Below are positions 8,923 to 21,700 of a stretch of DNA of 64,000 nt, one piece after another. The notes beneath the pieces were generated by a model. That model worked only from the letters and a program-made list of their open reading frames with translations, was not told where the DNA came from and made no database searches. The translations under genes were made by a program, and so were the position numbers. The stretch covers positions 124,001 through 188,000 of the forward strand of contig NZ_FOEO01000002.1 in assembly GCF_900110765.1 (NCBI RefSeq), in the 5' to 3' direction. The DNA is from Pseudomonas sp. NFACC02. GTDB lineage: Bacteria; Pseudomonadota; Gammaproteobacteria; Pseudomonadales; Pseudomonadaceae. Positions within the stretch are counted from its first letter, which is position 1. Each line of letters opens with the position of its first letter.

Positions 8923-8941
8923 CTCTCCTGAACCGGAGCCC

Positions 8942-11140
8942 TTACCAGCGGAACGCAACGGTCCCCATCACCGTACGCTCCTCGCCCCAGTAGCAACGGC
9001 CCGCATTGTTGCAACCGCTGACGTACTCTTTGTCGAACAGGTTCTTGGCGTTCACATCCACCGACCAGTGCTTGTCGATGTCATACCCCACCAAGGCGTC
9101 CACCAGCGTCACGTCGCCGGTTTTCAACTTGCCGTACAAGGTCGGCGAGGTGTACGCGAAGGTGTTGTCGAAATACCGCACACCGCCCCCCAGACGGAAT
9201 CCGCTCAGCGGGCCGTCGAGGAACCGGTAGGTTGCCCAGCCGGAGGCCTGGTTGCGCGGAATCCCCGTCAGTTGGTGGTCCTCCACCAACGACCCCGGCG
9301 CGTCCTTGGTCACGCGGGCGTCGGTGTAGGTGTAAGACGCCGTCAGGCTGAGGTTCTTGGTGATGTCGCTGTTGGCCTCCAGCTCGATGCCCTTGGACTC
9401 GCTCTCTCCCACCTGGCGGCTGAAACCGTTGCTGCCTGCCACCACGTCATGGGTCTTGGTCAGCTGGAAGACAGCGGCGCTGAAGGTGGTGTTCCAGCCC
9501 GCCGGCTCAAACTTCAGACCGGCTTCGTACTGATGGCTGAGGATCGGGTCGAGCAACTCGCCGTTGGGCTGTGACGACTGCTGCACCGGCGTGAAGGCGG
9601 TCGAGTAACTGACGTAAGGCGAGATACCGTTTTCGAACTGGTACATCAACCCGGTCTGCCAGCTGAAGCGGTGATCCCAGCCATCCAGATCCGCCAGACC
9701 GCTGGTGGTGCCCGCGCGGTTGCGGTATTTGCTGTTGACGAAGTCCTGGCGGCCGCCCAGCAGGAAGATCCAGTTGTTGTACTTGCTCTGCAACTGGCTG
9801 TACAGGCCATACATCTGTTGATCGAGCTGAGAATTCTGGATCGTCGCGATCATCCGCGGATTCCCGGCAGGGAACACCGGATTGAACGCGTTGAACGTGC
9901 CGCCGTTGCCCGCTGCCCAGTCCTGGTTAAAGGACGTGCGATCGTAGCTGGCGCCCAGCAACACGGTATTTTCCAGCGCGCCGGAGGTGAAGTGACCTTC
10001 GAACTGGTTGTCCAGCGAGTACGCCAGGGATTTGTTGTCACGGTCATACGCGGTGCTGGTCAGGATGCTGCCGAACCCGCCGTTGTTCAGGTTGTTCGGC
10101 CAGGTTTCATGACGGTCGATCCGCGACTCCATGAAGCGCGAGTTCTGGCGGAACTGCCAGGTGTCGTTGATCTGATGGCTGAACTCGTAACCCAGGCTCC
10201 ACGCTTCACGCTCGAAGTCGTCCCAGTTCGGGTTGCCGTTGTACTGGTCCTTGCCAATCTTGCCATTGACGTTATTCAGCAAGGTCCCCGCCGCCGGATA
10301 ACCGAGCAGCAGTTGGGTGCGGTCGCGCTGGTAGGTCGACAGCAACGTCAGAGACGTGTCTTCGTCAAAGTTGAAGGTCATGGACGGCGCGATGTACAGA
10401 CGATCGTCCGGCACCGAGTCCACCTGGGTGTCGGCGTTGCGACCCAGCATCACCACACGACCCAGAATGCGGTTGTCGTCGGTCAGAGGGCCGGAGACGT
10501 CGAGGCCCAGCTGGCGGCGGTTGTTGCTGCCGTAAGAGAACCTGGCTTCGCCCTGTGCGGTTTCGGTCGGGCGCTTGCTGACCAGATTGACCAGACCACC
10601 CGGCGCGTTTTCGCCGTACAGGATCGAGCTTGGGCCGCGGAACACTTCGGTGCGCTCCAGGCCATACGGCTCGGTGGTGGTGTCGTAACGGTTGCCCTGC
10701 AGGCGCAGGCCGTCCTTGAGCAGGCCGTAGCCATAGTCGGTGGCGTTGTAACCGCGAATGGAGAACAAGTCGCCCGCCAGGCCATCACCGACCGCGAACG
10801 GCGGCGCGAAGATGCCGGGTACGTAACCGAGGATATCGGTGAGGGTCTGCGAGCCCTGGTCCTGAATGCGTTGACGTGTCACCACCGATACCGAACGCGG
10901 CGTTTCAGATAATGGCGTGCTGGTCTTGGTGCCCGCTGTGCTGTTCTTGGCCTGATAGCCGATGTCGGGTTCAACCGCCAGTGACTCCCCGGTAATCACC
11001 GAATTCTGCAGCTGGATCGCGGACCCTTTTGCAGGCCCGGCGGGGGCATCCTCTGCCCATGCCATGCCGTGACAGGCGACCGTGGCGACCAGCGCCGCCA
11101 AAGCGTTCACCTTGAATTGAATGTTCTTGTTGCTCGCCAT
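8942..11140 (-). CDS. TonB-dependent ferric siderophore receptor
   Basis: A 732-residue outer-membrane receptor of the FhuA/FpvA ferri-hydroxamate type. Start chosen at MASNKN, with a GGGAGGGGGAG site; an upstream in-frame codon would include the promoter. Signal peptide ends near AWAED. The plug domain shows TPRSVSVVTRQRI, IRGYNATDYG, DGLRLQGNRYDT and RGPSSILYGENAPGG. The barrel ends with the two-cysteine extracellular loop (SGCNNAGRCYWGEERTV) and a terminal Trp. There is no extra N-terminal signalling domain after the signal peptide, so it is a pure transporter and should not control a sigma factor through FecR. Its place in the locus suggests that it imports the cluster's own siderophore. 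Confidence 0.93.
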   Translation of the reverse strand: MASNKNIQFKVNALAALVATVACHGMAWAEDAPAGPAKGSAIQLQNSVITGESLAVEPDIGYQAKNSTAGTKTSTPLSETPRSVSVVTRQRIQDQGSQTLTDILGYVPGIFAPPFAVGDGLAGDLFSIRGYNATDYGYGLLKDGLRLQGNRYDTTTEPYGLERTEVFRGPSSILYGENAPGGLVNLVSKRPTETAQGEARFSYGSNNRRQLGLDVSGPLTDDNRILGRVVMLGRNADTQVDSVPDDRLYIAPSMTFNFDEDTSLTLLSTYQRDRTQLLLGYPAAGTLLNNVNGKIGKDQYNGNPNWDDFEREAWSLGYEFSHQINDTWQFRQNSRFMESRIDRHETWPNNLNNGGFGSILTSTAYDRDNKSLAYSLDNQFEGHFTSGALENTVLLGASYDRTSFNQDWAAGNGGTFNAFNPVFPAGNPRMIATIQNSQLDQQMYGLYSQLQSKYNNWIFLLGGRQDFVNSKYRNRAGTTSGLADLDGWDHRFSWQTGLMYQFENGISPYVSYSTAFTPVQQSSQPNGELLDPILSHQYEAGLKFEPAGWNTTFSAAVFQLTKTHDVVAGSNGFSRQVGESESKGIELEANSDITKNLSLTASYTYTDARVTKDAPGSLVEDHQLTGIPRNQASGWATYRFLDGPLSGFRLGGGVRYFDNTFAYTSPTLYGKLKTGDVTLVDALVGYDIDKHWSVDVNAKNLFDKEYVSGCNNAGRCYWGEERTVMGTVAFRW

Positions 11141-11231
11141 CCGAACTCCCCCTCCCTTTTGAAATGACTCGGGACCTGCGCCCCTGCACCACGCTGACAA
11201 ACGTAAAAAAGCAAGAAAATGTAACAGAGAA

Positions 11232-11255
11232 ACATTCTCGTTACCATTGCTATTC
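11232..11255 (-). promoter_or_regulatory. Fur box before the receptor gene
   Basis: The minus strand reads AGCAATGGTAACGAGAATG, a fair match to the Fur hexamer array with the hallmark GAGAATG. It lies about 95 bases before the receptor start. A weak iron-sigma-like pair (TTACA-N16-CGT) lies just downstream but is too poor to annotate alone. Confidence 0.55.
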
Positions 11256-11309
11256 AAAATAAAAGCGAAGTGCCATCTCTGGTCACTTCGCTGCTGTTCG
11301 TCGGGCGGA

Positions 11310-12719
11310 TTACTGCTGGCGGGTCGCGGCTGAAACGGCGGCGCTGAAGATGTCGGCGATCTGGTCGATCTGGGTGGCGGTGACGATCAATGGCGGCAGG
11401 AAACGGATCACGCTGGAGTGACGACCACCGACTTCGATGATCAGACCGCGTTGCAGGCATTCGCGCTGGACGCTGGACGCCAGCGCGCCGCTTTGCGGGA
11501 AGCGCCCCAGCACGTCCAGACGCCCTTCGGGATCGACCATTTCCACACCCAGCATCAGGCCCATGCCACGCACGTCGCCCATCTGCGGCCAGTCTTTCTG
11601 CAGGGCGCGCAGGTGTCGGGTCAGGCGCTCGCCCATGGCCGCCGCGTGCTGATCGAGTTGCTGTTCGCGCACGATGCGCAAGGTGGTGGCGCCGGCCACC
11701 ATGGCCAGTTGGTTGCCTCGGAATGTTCCGGCGTGAGAGCCCGGTTTCCAGACGTCCAGCGCTTTGTTGTACACCACCACGGCCATTGGCTGGCTGCCAC
11801 CGATCGCCTTGGACAACACCAGCACGTCGGGCTCGATGTCGGCGTGCTGGAACGCGAACGGCTTGCCGGTGCGCGCCACGCCGCACTGGATCTCGTCAAG
11901 AATCAGCGGCACGCCGGCGTCGCGAGTGATGCGACGGACTTCGCGCAGCCAGTTGGCGGACGCCGGCACCACGCCGCCCTCCCCTTGCAAGGGTTCGAGG
12001 ATCATCCCGGCAGGCGGCATGACGCCGCTCTCCGGGTCGGTCAGCTGGTTCTCGATGTAGTGCAGACCGATGCGCTCGCCCGCTTCGCCCCCGATCCCAA
12101 ACGGGCAGCGGTAGTCATAGGGGAACGGCAGGAATTGCGCACTGGAGGCCAGCCCGCCCAGATACGCCTTCGGTCCCAGATTGCCCATCAAGCTCAAGGC
12201 GCCCTGCGTCATGCCGTGATAGGCGCCGTGGAAGGCCATCATGTTGCTGCGCCCGGTGGCCGTGCGCACCAGTTTCATGGCTGCCTCCACCGCATCCGTG
12301 CCCGCCGGGCCGCAGAACTGAATGCGTGCGTCCCTGGCAAAAGCCGGCGGGAGCAACGCGAACAGCTCGTTGATGAACTCGTCCTTGGCCTCGGTCATCA
12401 GGTCCAGGGTGTGCAACGGACGCTGACCGTCGAGCAGGCTGCGCATCGCCTGCACCACCTCGGGGTGGTTGTGCCCCAACGCCAGCGTACCGGCCCCCGC
12501 CAGACAATCGATGAACCAGCGCCCCTCGCTGTCCTGGACATGAATGCCTTGCGCGCGTTTGAGTTCCAGCGGGATGCGCCGCGGGTAGCTGCGAGCGTTG
12601 GACTCCACCGCGGCCTGACGATCCAGCCGCGCCGTCGGCGCGAACCGGTAGTCCGCATGGGCCAGTGCCGCATCGGGTGTCAGCTCGGCAATTGGCGTCA
12701 CGTTGTGTGGGCTATGCAT
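11310..12719 (-). CDS. PvdH-like L-2,4-diaminobutyrate:2-oxoglutarate aminotransferase
   Basis: A 469-residue class III PLP aminotransferase that makes L-2,4-diaminobutyrate from aspartate semialdehyde and glutamate. The PLP-binding lysine is Lys304 in VLSKAIGG, preceded by LILDEIQCG, and the substrate loop HAGTFRGNQ is present. Start chosen at MHSPHN, which has an AGGAG site 8 bases upstream and overlaps the last codons of the downstream NRPS gene by 8 bases. Diaminobutyrate is the building block predicted for module 2 of the assembly line, so the gene supplies a dedicated precursor. Confidence 0.9.
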   Translation of the reverse strand: MHSPHNVTPIAELTPDAALAHADYRFAPTARLDRQAAVESNARSYPRRIPLELKRAQGIHVQDSEGRWFIDCLAGAGTLALGHNHPEVVQAMRSLLDGQRPLHTLDLMTEAKDEFINELFALLPPAFARDARIQFCGPAGTDAVEAAMKLVRTATGRSNMMAFHGAYHGMTQGALSLMGNLGPKAYLGGLASSAQFLPFPYDYRCPFGIGGEAGERIGLHYIENQLTDPESGVMPPAGMILEPLQGEGGVVPASANWLREVRRITRDAGVPLILDEIQCGVARTGKPFAFQHADIEPDVLVLSKAIGGSQPMAVVVYNKALDVWKPGSHAGTFRGNQLAMVAGATTLRIVREQQLDQHAAAMGERLTRHLRALQKDWPQMGDVRGMGLMLGVEMVDPEGRLDVLGRFPQSGALASSVQRECLQRGLIIEVGGRHSSVIRFLPPLIVTATQIDQIADIFSAAVSAATRQQ

Positions 12720-15700
12720 ATTCCTGCTCCTGGAAATCGTGTGACTGAGGTCGTTCGTTGACGTGCACGAGGGCCTCGGCCAGTTGGGTGATGAATGACT
12801 GATCACGGACAATCGAAAGGTGGTCGGCATCGATCCAGGCTGAAACCTGCAAGCGGCTGCCCATGCCCTGCTCCAGAAGAGCCGGTGCGTTATCGTTATT
12901 TTCCGGGGAGCGCTGCGCCCACCAGGCGTACACGGGCACGCCCGAGGGGTGGATGTCCCGGCATTGGTTGGCCAGTTGGCGCATGTGTCGCTCGACGCCA
13001 AGCAACTGTTGCCAGTGCTCGTCGCCTTCGCTTTCGTCATCACCGCCAACAGCAGTAGCGGGCGATTCAGGAACCGCCGGGCGCGGCTGACCGGCCCCCG
13101 GCACGTAGCCGTCGATCAGGCCGACGAAGACCACGCGCTTGCCCAGACGGGTCAGCAACCGGGCCATTTCAAGGACCATCGTGCCGCCCATCGACCAGCC
13201 GATCAGGCGGTAGGTCCCGGACGGCTGCTGCTCCAGTAATGCTTTCACGTAGTCGCGGGCCATCTGTTCGATCGAACGGTCGCGCCACTGGCCGTCGAGC
13301 ACCTGACGGTTCTGGATGCCCCACACGTCCCACTGCGTGGACAGACGCCGCGCCAGGGCGTAATAACCCACCACCGTGCCGCTGACCGGGTGTACGCAGA
13401 ACACCGGCGGCTTGTCGCTGGCGCCGCTGCTCAGGCGAATCAGCGGATTGGGCGCGCCATGGCGGCTGACAGGGTGAACTGCAGCGGCAGCCGATTGCGC
13501 CAATGGCAGGCCATCCAGCAATTGCGTCAGTGCCGCAAGGTAGGCCGTTTGCAAGCGCTCGATGGTCTGGCGCTGATAACGTTGACCGCTGTAACGGAAG
13601 CTCAGGCCCAGCTGCCCGGCGAACACCTGACCGTTGATTTCCAGCTCGCGGTTGAGCGGTGTGGCCGGGTCGATCAACGCCCCGGCGGACACGCCAGACG
13701 GCGCAAACCGTCCGTCGCCCAGGTCCTGGTCGAACTGACCGAGGTAGTTGAACACCACCTTGGGCTCCGGCAATGCCGCAAGTTGCCGACGCACCGAGTC
13801 GGTGCCCAGATAACGCAGCAGCCCGAAGCCGACGCCCTTGTCCGGCAGCGCACGAACCGTCTCTCGAACGTGCTCGACGGTCTGTCTGATCGTGTCCGCG
13901 GCCGTGACCCGAACCGGGAACAGGCTGGTGAACCAGCCCACGGTTCGACCGACGTCCAGCCCGTCGGACAAGGCCTCACGACCGTGGCCTTCCAGCGCAA
14001 CAAGGGTGTCGCGCTGTCCGGTCCAGCCGCTCAAGGCCTGGGCCAGTGCAGCGAGCAGGATCTCATCCATCCGGGCATTCAACGCCGCCGGTGCTTCGCG
14101 CAACAGACGATGTGTCCGCTCGGCGTCCAGCAACAGTTCGCATTGTTCAAGGTCCTGTTGAGTCGCCCGACCGGTCACGTCGTCCACCGGCCACGCGTCA
14201 TCGCCTGCGTGCCCGATCCGTTCCTGCCATTGTGTGGCCTCGGCTTCACGCCCCGGGACGTGCGCGGCTTGCATCAGGTGCTGTGCCCAGCGTTGATAAC
14301 TGCTGGACTTCGGCCCCAGATTCACCGCGCCGTCGGACGACAACTGGGCATAGGCCCGCGCCAGGTCTTCGAGCAGAACCCGCCAGGACACGCCGTCCAC
14401 CACCAGGTGATGGGCGACCAGCAACAGGCGCTGACGCTGGCCCTGGTTCCGATCCTGGTCTTGGGGCATTTGCGCCAGGACCAGTCGCAGCAACGGGCCG
14501 TTTTCCAGGTCGAGACTGCGCTGTGCCTGTTCGCACAGCGCAACCAGCGCAGCGTCATCAGCGACCTCACGCACCCACAGGCTGTCGGTGGCGGACGGCT
14601 GGCGATACGCCTGCTGCCAGCGCCCGTCCCCCACTGCGCGGAAGCTCAGGTTCAGGCCGTCATGGTGACGCAGTACCGCCTCCAGCGCTCGCGCCAGCAA
14701 CGGTGCTTCCACCTTGCGCAGAACGTCCAGCAGCAACGCCTGGTTGAAATGCGCACGGTTTGTCATGGGCTGTTCGAAGAAATGCGCCTGAATCGGCGTC
14801 AGTGGCACTTCGCCCCGTGGTGCTTCATCGATGACCACCTCGGCACTGGCCTCGACCACGGTCAGACGCAACGCCAGATCCTTCAACCGTGGATGGCTGA
14901 AAACGTCCTTGGGCATCAGTTTCAGGCCGGCCTGACGCAAGCGCGTGATGACCGCCAGCGATTGAATCGAGTCGCCGCCCAGTTCGAAGAAACTGTCCGA
15001 ACGGCCGATGCTTTCCACGCCCAGCAACTGCTGCCAGACCCGCGCCAGTTGCTCTTCGCGTTCGCCTTGCGGTGCTTCGAATGTCTGGCTGTTGAGTTGC
15101 GGATCCGGCAACGCATTGCGGTCCAGTTTGCCGTTCGGCAGTTGCGGCAAGCGCGCCATGACGATGATGTGATGCGGCACCATGTATTCGGGCAGCGTGC
15201 TTCCCAGTTGTTGTTTCAGGCTGTCCTCGCTCAGCTCGTTGCCTCCGACATAACCCAGCAGGCGTTTTCCACTCGGCGTCTCGCGGACGATCACCAGCGC
15301 TTCACGTACACCCTCGCAGCCTTTCAGCGCCGCCTCGATTTCCCCGGCCTCGATGCGGAAACCGCGAATCTTGATCTGGTGGTCGATCCGGCCCAGGTAC
15401 TCCAGCAGGCCTTCGCTGTTCAACCGCACGCGGTCGCCGCTGCGGTAGATGCGCTCGCCCGGACGGAACGGGTGCGGCAGGAAGCGTTCGGCCGTGGCAC
15501 CCGGACGGTCCAGATAGCCCCGCGCCACGGCGCCGCCCAGGTACAACTCGCCAGCGATGCCTTGCGGCAGCGGGTTCAGATCCGCGTCCATCACGTAGCC
15601 TTGACGGTCACCCACCAGGTCACCAATCGGCGCATAGGCCGTGGTGAAGTCCGCCGTCTCCGACGAGGCTAGCCACAGGGTCGGCGTGACCACCGTCTCC

Positions 15701-18700
15701 GTCGGGCCGTAGCCGTTGATGATCCACAGCGGCTGAAGATTGCGGATCACGTCGTGCAGCATTTCGCGGCTGAAGGCTTCACCCGCGAAGCAGTAGGTTT
15801 TGACGCCCGGCCCTTTGCCTTGCACACCGGCCCAGTCCGACAACTGACGCAGGTAGCTCGGGGGGAACGAGGCCACGGTGATGCCTTCACGAATCAAGGT
15901 GTCGTAGGTCTGCTCGACGCTCCACAGCTCCTGGTCGCGCAGCACCACGCGGGCGCCGTAACACATCGGCATCATCCAGCCTTCGTGAGCGCCGTCGAAG
16001 CTGATGGACAGGAAGTGGAATTTCCGGTCGTCCGGTGTGAAGCCATAACGCTCGCCGATAGTCTGGATGTGCATCGAGATATCGCGGTGAGCGATGGCCG
16101 CGCCTTTCGGCTTGCCGGTCGAACCTGAGGTGTAGATCAGGTACGCCAGTTGCTGCGGATGAATCACTACGTCCGGCGCGGTGATCGGCTCGCTGGAAAT
16201 GTCCAGTTGATCCAGATTGAGCAACGGCACGTCGCCCACGGGCACCCGATTCAGCGCTGCATCGTGAGAGATCAGTAGCTTCACGCCGCCGTCCTCCAGC
16301 ATGTAGCGCAGGCGTTCGGTCGGGTAATCCGGGTCCAGCGGAATGTACGCCCCGCCCGCTTTCAGCACCGCAAAGAACGACAGCCACAGGTCGATACCAC
16401 GCTCCATCGCAATCGCCACGCGCACTTCGGTGCCGATGCCGCGAGCACGCAGGGCGTGGGCCAACTGGTTGGCGCGGCGGTCGAACTCGGCGAAGGTCAG
16501 GCGCTGCTCGCCATGCACCAGGGCGATGGCGTCGGGACGCAGGCGTGCATGGTCGGCAATCAGTTCGTGAATCGGGCGCTCAACGTAAGGCGAGAACGGT
16601 GGCGTGTTCCATTGATCCAGCGCGGCCAGATCGGCTTCGCTGAGCAGCGGCAAGTCACCAATCGCCGTCTGCGGTTGTGCACAAACGGCATTCAGCACGG
16701 TCAGCAACTGACCGTACAGACGCTCCACCGTCGAGGCGTCGAACAGGTCCGTGGCATAGTCCAGATAACCGCTGATGCGGCCATCCCGATGTTCGAAGGT
16801 CCCGAGCACCAGGTCGAATTGCGAGCCTTTGACGTCCCATTGCTGCGCTTCGATGCTCAGGCCGTCGAACTGCAACAGCGACAGGTCCGGCTGCTGCTGG
16901 TGGTTGTAGCTGACCTGGAACAGCGGGTTGACGCTCAGACTGCGCGCCGGTTGCAGTGCCTCCACCAACTGTTCGAACGGCAGGTCCTGATGGGCATGGG
17001 CGCCCAGCAGGTTGTCTTTCACCTGAGCCAGCAATTGAGTGAAAGGCTGATCGCCGCTGACCTGCGCCCGCAGGACCAGCGTGTTGACGAAAAAGCCGAT
17101 CAAACCTTGTGTCTGCGCTTCGGCCCGCCCCGCCACCGGCACGCCGATGCGCAGATCGCGCTGACCGCTGAGGCGATACAACAGGGTGTCGAACGCCGCC
17201 AGGAACAGCATGAACAACGTGGCGTCCTGCGCTTGCGCGACACGACGCAGCGTGTCGGCCAGGTCCTGCGGCAGCACGAACGCATGCCGTCCGCCCTTGC
17301 CATCGCGCTCGGCCGGACGCGAACGGTCTGCCGGCAACTCCAGCACCGGCTGTTCGTCGCCCAAGGCTTCGCGCCACCAGCTCAACTGACGCTCGCGTTC
17401 ACGTCCTGTCAGGTAGTCGCGCTGCCAGGCAGCGTAGTCCGCGTAGTGCACGCTCAGCGGCGGCAACTGCGCGTCTTCCCCTTGAGAGAAAGCGCGATAC
17501 AACCGGGAGAAGTCTTCGAGCATGACCTGCACCGACCAGCCATCGGAGATGATGTGGTGCATGCACAGCAACAGACGCCATTCGTTCTCCCCCACTCGCG
17601 CCAGGCCGACCCGCCACGGCGCGCGCTCGGCATCGAGGTCAAAAGGCTGGTTCATGAACCCATGGGCCAGCGCGGCGAACGCGTCTTCCGGCGCAGCACT
17701 GTCGCGTAGGTCATGGCGGGCGATGCTGACGCTGCCGATCGGCAAGACACGTTGCAACGGCACCTCACCGGCCCCCGGAAGGAAGCAGGTGCGCAGGCTT
17801 TCATGCCGTGCGGCGAGCGCATCAAAGCTGCGTTGCAAGGCGTCGAGCTGCAATGCGCCACTGAGGTTCAGCACACAGGGCAGGTTGTAGGCGGTGCTGT
17901 GCGGCTCCAGTTGGGCGAGGAACCACAGGCGCTGTTGAGCGAACGACTGCGGCGCCAATTCACGCTCGCTGCGTGGCAACAGCGCCGGCATCGCTGACCG
18001 CTCGGCGCGGGTGTTCAGGTAATGCGCCAGGTCAGCCAGCACCGGAGCCTCGAACAGCGCGCGCAACGGCAGCTCGAGCGTGAGGTCCCGACGAATCTGC
18101 GCCACCAGTTGAATGCCCAGCAGCGAATGCCCGCCGAGTTCAAAGAAGTTGTCCTGACGACCCACCTGCTGGACGCCCAAGAGGTCTTGCAACAACTCGG
18201 CCAGTTCGCGTTCCACGCCGTCCAGCGGCGCCTCGAACGCACGCTGTTGCACTTGTGGTTCCGGCAAGGCCTTGCGATCCAGTTTGCCGTTGGCCGACAG
18301 CGGGAAGGCCTCCAGCGTCACCAGATGCGCCGGCACCATGTAGTCCGGCAGGCGTTGTTTCAGTTGGGTACGCAGTTGCTCTTCGTCAAAGGTCTCGGCG
18401 ACCAGATAGCCGACCAGTTGCAGGCCGGTGCTCAGTTGACGCGCGACCACGACCGCTTCACTGACCGCAGGATGATCCAGCAGCGCCGATTCGATCTCGC
18501 CGATCTCGACCCGCAAGCCGCGCAGCTTGATCTGGTGATCGAGACGACCGAGGTAGTCCACCGCGCCGTCGGCACGCCAGCGCGCCAGGTCGCCGGTGCG
18601 GTACAGGCGTTCGCCGTGGCCAAACGGGCTGGCCACGAAACGCTCGGCGGTCAGGCCCGGACGCTGGTGATAACCACGGGCCAGCCCGGCGCCGCCGATG

Positions 18701-21700
18701 TACAGCTCGCCCGGCACGCCAATCGGCTGTGGGTTCAGACGACTGTCGAGGATATGGATCTGCAGGTTGGCAATCGGACGACCGATGGGCACGCCAGCGC
18801 CCGGCTCATTGCGGCAGGTCCAGTGGGTGACATCGATGGCCGCTTCAGTCGGGCCATACAGGTTGAACAACCCGGCGTTGGGCAGGCGTTGCAGGGTGTC
18901 TCGGGCCAGGTCAGCAGGCAACGCTTCACCGCTGCACACGATGCGTTTCAAAGAGCCGCAGCCCGACAGATTGTCCTGCGCCATGAACGCCGCGAGCATC
19001 GAGGGTACGAAGTGCAACGTGGTGATCTGATGATCTGCAATCAGATCGGTCAGAAGAGCTGGATCGCGATGATCGCCGGGCTGAGCCATGACCAGACGCG
19101 CGCCGACCATCAACGGCCAGAAGAACTCCCAGACCGAAACGTCGAAGCTGAACGGAGTCTTTTGCAGCACGGCATCGGATGCGTCGAGACTGTACGCCTC
19201 TTGCATCCACGCCAGACGGTTGAACAGCGCTGCGTGGGTGTTGCCTGCGCCCTTTGGTTTCCCGGTCGAACCCGAGGTGTAGATCATATAGGCCAGTTGT
19301 TCGGGATGGATCTCCACAACCGGGGCCGTGACAGGCTGTTGAGTCAGTTCAAGCTGATCCAGATTCAACACCTGCAACCCGTCGATAACGGGCAGATCCT
19401 CGATCACGGCGTCATGGCTGAGCAGCAAACCGATCCCGGCGTCTTCGAGCATGTAACGCAGGCGATCCACCGGGTATTCCGGGTCCAGCGGCACATACGC
19501 AGCGCCCGCTTTGACGACCGCATACAGCGCCACCACCATTTCCACCGAACGCAACGCCGCGACACCGACCAGCGATTCGCGCCCCACGCCCTGCCCGCGC
19601 AGGTAGTGCGCCAACTGGTTGGCCCGCTGATCCAGTTGCTGATACGACAGCACCTGGTCGCCACAGCGCAAGGCTTCACGCTGAGGATGCAACTGCGCCA
19701 GACGTTCGAAATGACGGTGGACAACGCATTCATCCGCGCCCTCAAACGAGTCGGCCCAATTCCGCGTCGTGTCGTTCACTTGAATCAGCTGCGAACGGTC
19801 CTGTGCATCGAGCAGGTCGATGTCACCCATCGCTGCGTCCGGCTGGTCCAGCAACTGCTCAAACAACTGCACGAAACGCGCATGCAGTCGCTCGATGGAA
19901 CCGTGATCGAACAGATCGGTGGCGTAGTTCCACGACCCGCCCAGGGCACCGTCGGCCTCTTCGTGGGTGTTCAGCGCCAGGTCGAACTGACTGCTGCCAT
20001 CGTCCAGCGGCAGGACCTCGGCGTGCAGCCCCGGCAATCCGGAAAGCGATGCAAAGTCACGTTGCTGATGGTCGTAGGCCACCTGGAACAGCGGGTTATG
20101 GCTCAGGCTGCGTTGCGGTTGCAGGGCTTCGACCAGTTGCTCGAACGGCAAGTCCTGATGGGCCTGAGCGCCGAGGGTCGTCACCTTCGCCTGCTCCAGC
20201 ACCTGGCGGTACGACAGCTGCGCGCTGACGTCAGCGCGCAGCACCTGAGTGCTGACGAAGAAACCGATCAGGCCTTCCACCTCCACACGCGAACGCCCGG
20301 CAATCGGCACGCCGATGCGCAAATCGTTCTGCCCGCTGAGCCGATGCAACAGCACCTGATAGGCCGACAGGATCGCCATGAACGGCGTGACGCCCTGCTG
20401 TCTGGCAAACGCGCGCACACGCTGACTGAACGCGGCATCGAAGCTGAACAGCAACCGATCACCCTGATAGCTCTGCTGAGCCGGACGTGGACGGTCGGTC
20501 GGCAGTTCCATGACCGGATGCTCGTCGCCCAATTGCTCGCGCCAGTACTGCAACTGCCGCTCGCCCTCGCCGGCCTCCAGCCACTCGCGCTGCCAGGCCG
20601 CGAAGTCGGCGTATTGCACCGGCAGTTCCGCCAGTTGCGGCGCGCGGTTTTCCACGGCGGCGCGGTACAGCTCGCAAAACTCTTGCAGCAACACCCGCAC
20701 CGACCAGCCATCCGAAATCATGTGGTGCAGGCACAGCAGCAGGCGCTGTTCGTCCGCCGCCACCCGCACCAATGCCAGACGCCAGACCGGGCTTTGCGAC
20801 AGGTTGAACGGTCGTTTGACGAAATCCTGAGCCAGCGCGTTGAACGTTGCTTCGAGGTCGGCCTTGTCGCTGATGTCCAGACGTTCGATCTGCACGGCAC
20901 TGGCCGCCTCGACCTGTTGCAGCGGCACGTCGTCACCGGCGACGAAGCGCGTGCGCAGCACTTCATGGCGTGCGGTCAGGGCATCGAACGCCGACTGCAA
21001 TGCAGCGTCGTCCAGCGTGCCGCGCAGGCGCACCGCGCCCGGCAGGTTGTAGGCGTGACCGCCCGGCTGCAATTGATCGAGGAACCACAAGCGTTGCTGG
21101 GCGAAGGACTGCACCGCTGTCGTCGCGTGGCGCGGGGTGAGGTCATGCGGCTTCGCGGGCTGCACCAGCTGTGCGATGCGCTGGGCGAAATCGGCCAGAC
21201 GCGGTGCTTCGAACAGCAGCCGCAGGGGCACGCTCAGTTCATGCTCATGGCGGAGTCGAGAAATCAGTTGCATCGCCAGCAGCGAATGTCCACCGAGTTC
21301 GAAGAAGTGATCGTTGCGCCCTACCGCCTCAATGCCCAGCAACGGCTGCCACAAGTCGGCCAGTTGCTGTTCCAGTGCGTTTTGCGGTGCTTGATAGTCG
21401 CTGGAACTGACCTGAGGATCCGGCAATGCGTTGCGGTCCAGTTTGCCGTTCGGCAGTTGCGGCAAACGCGCCATGACGATGATGTGCGCCGGGATCATGT
21501 ATTCCGGCAGGCTCACCTTGAGTTGCTGTTTGATGCGCTCCTCATCGAGGTCATTGCCGCCGACGTAACCCAGCAACCGCTTGCCACTCGGTCCATCGCG
21601 CACGATCACCAGCGCCTCGCGCACGCCCTCGTAGCCTTTGAGTGCCGCCTCGATTTCACCAGCCTCGATACGGAAACCACGAATCTTGATCTGGTGGTCG

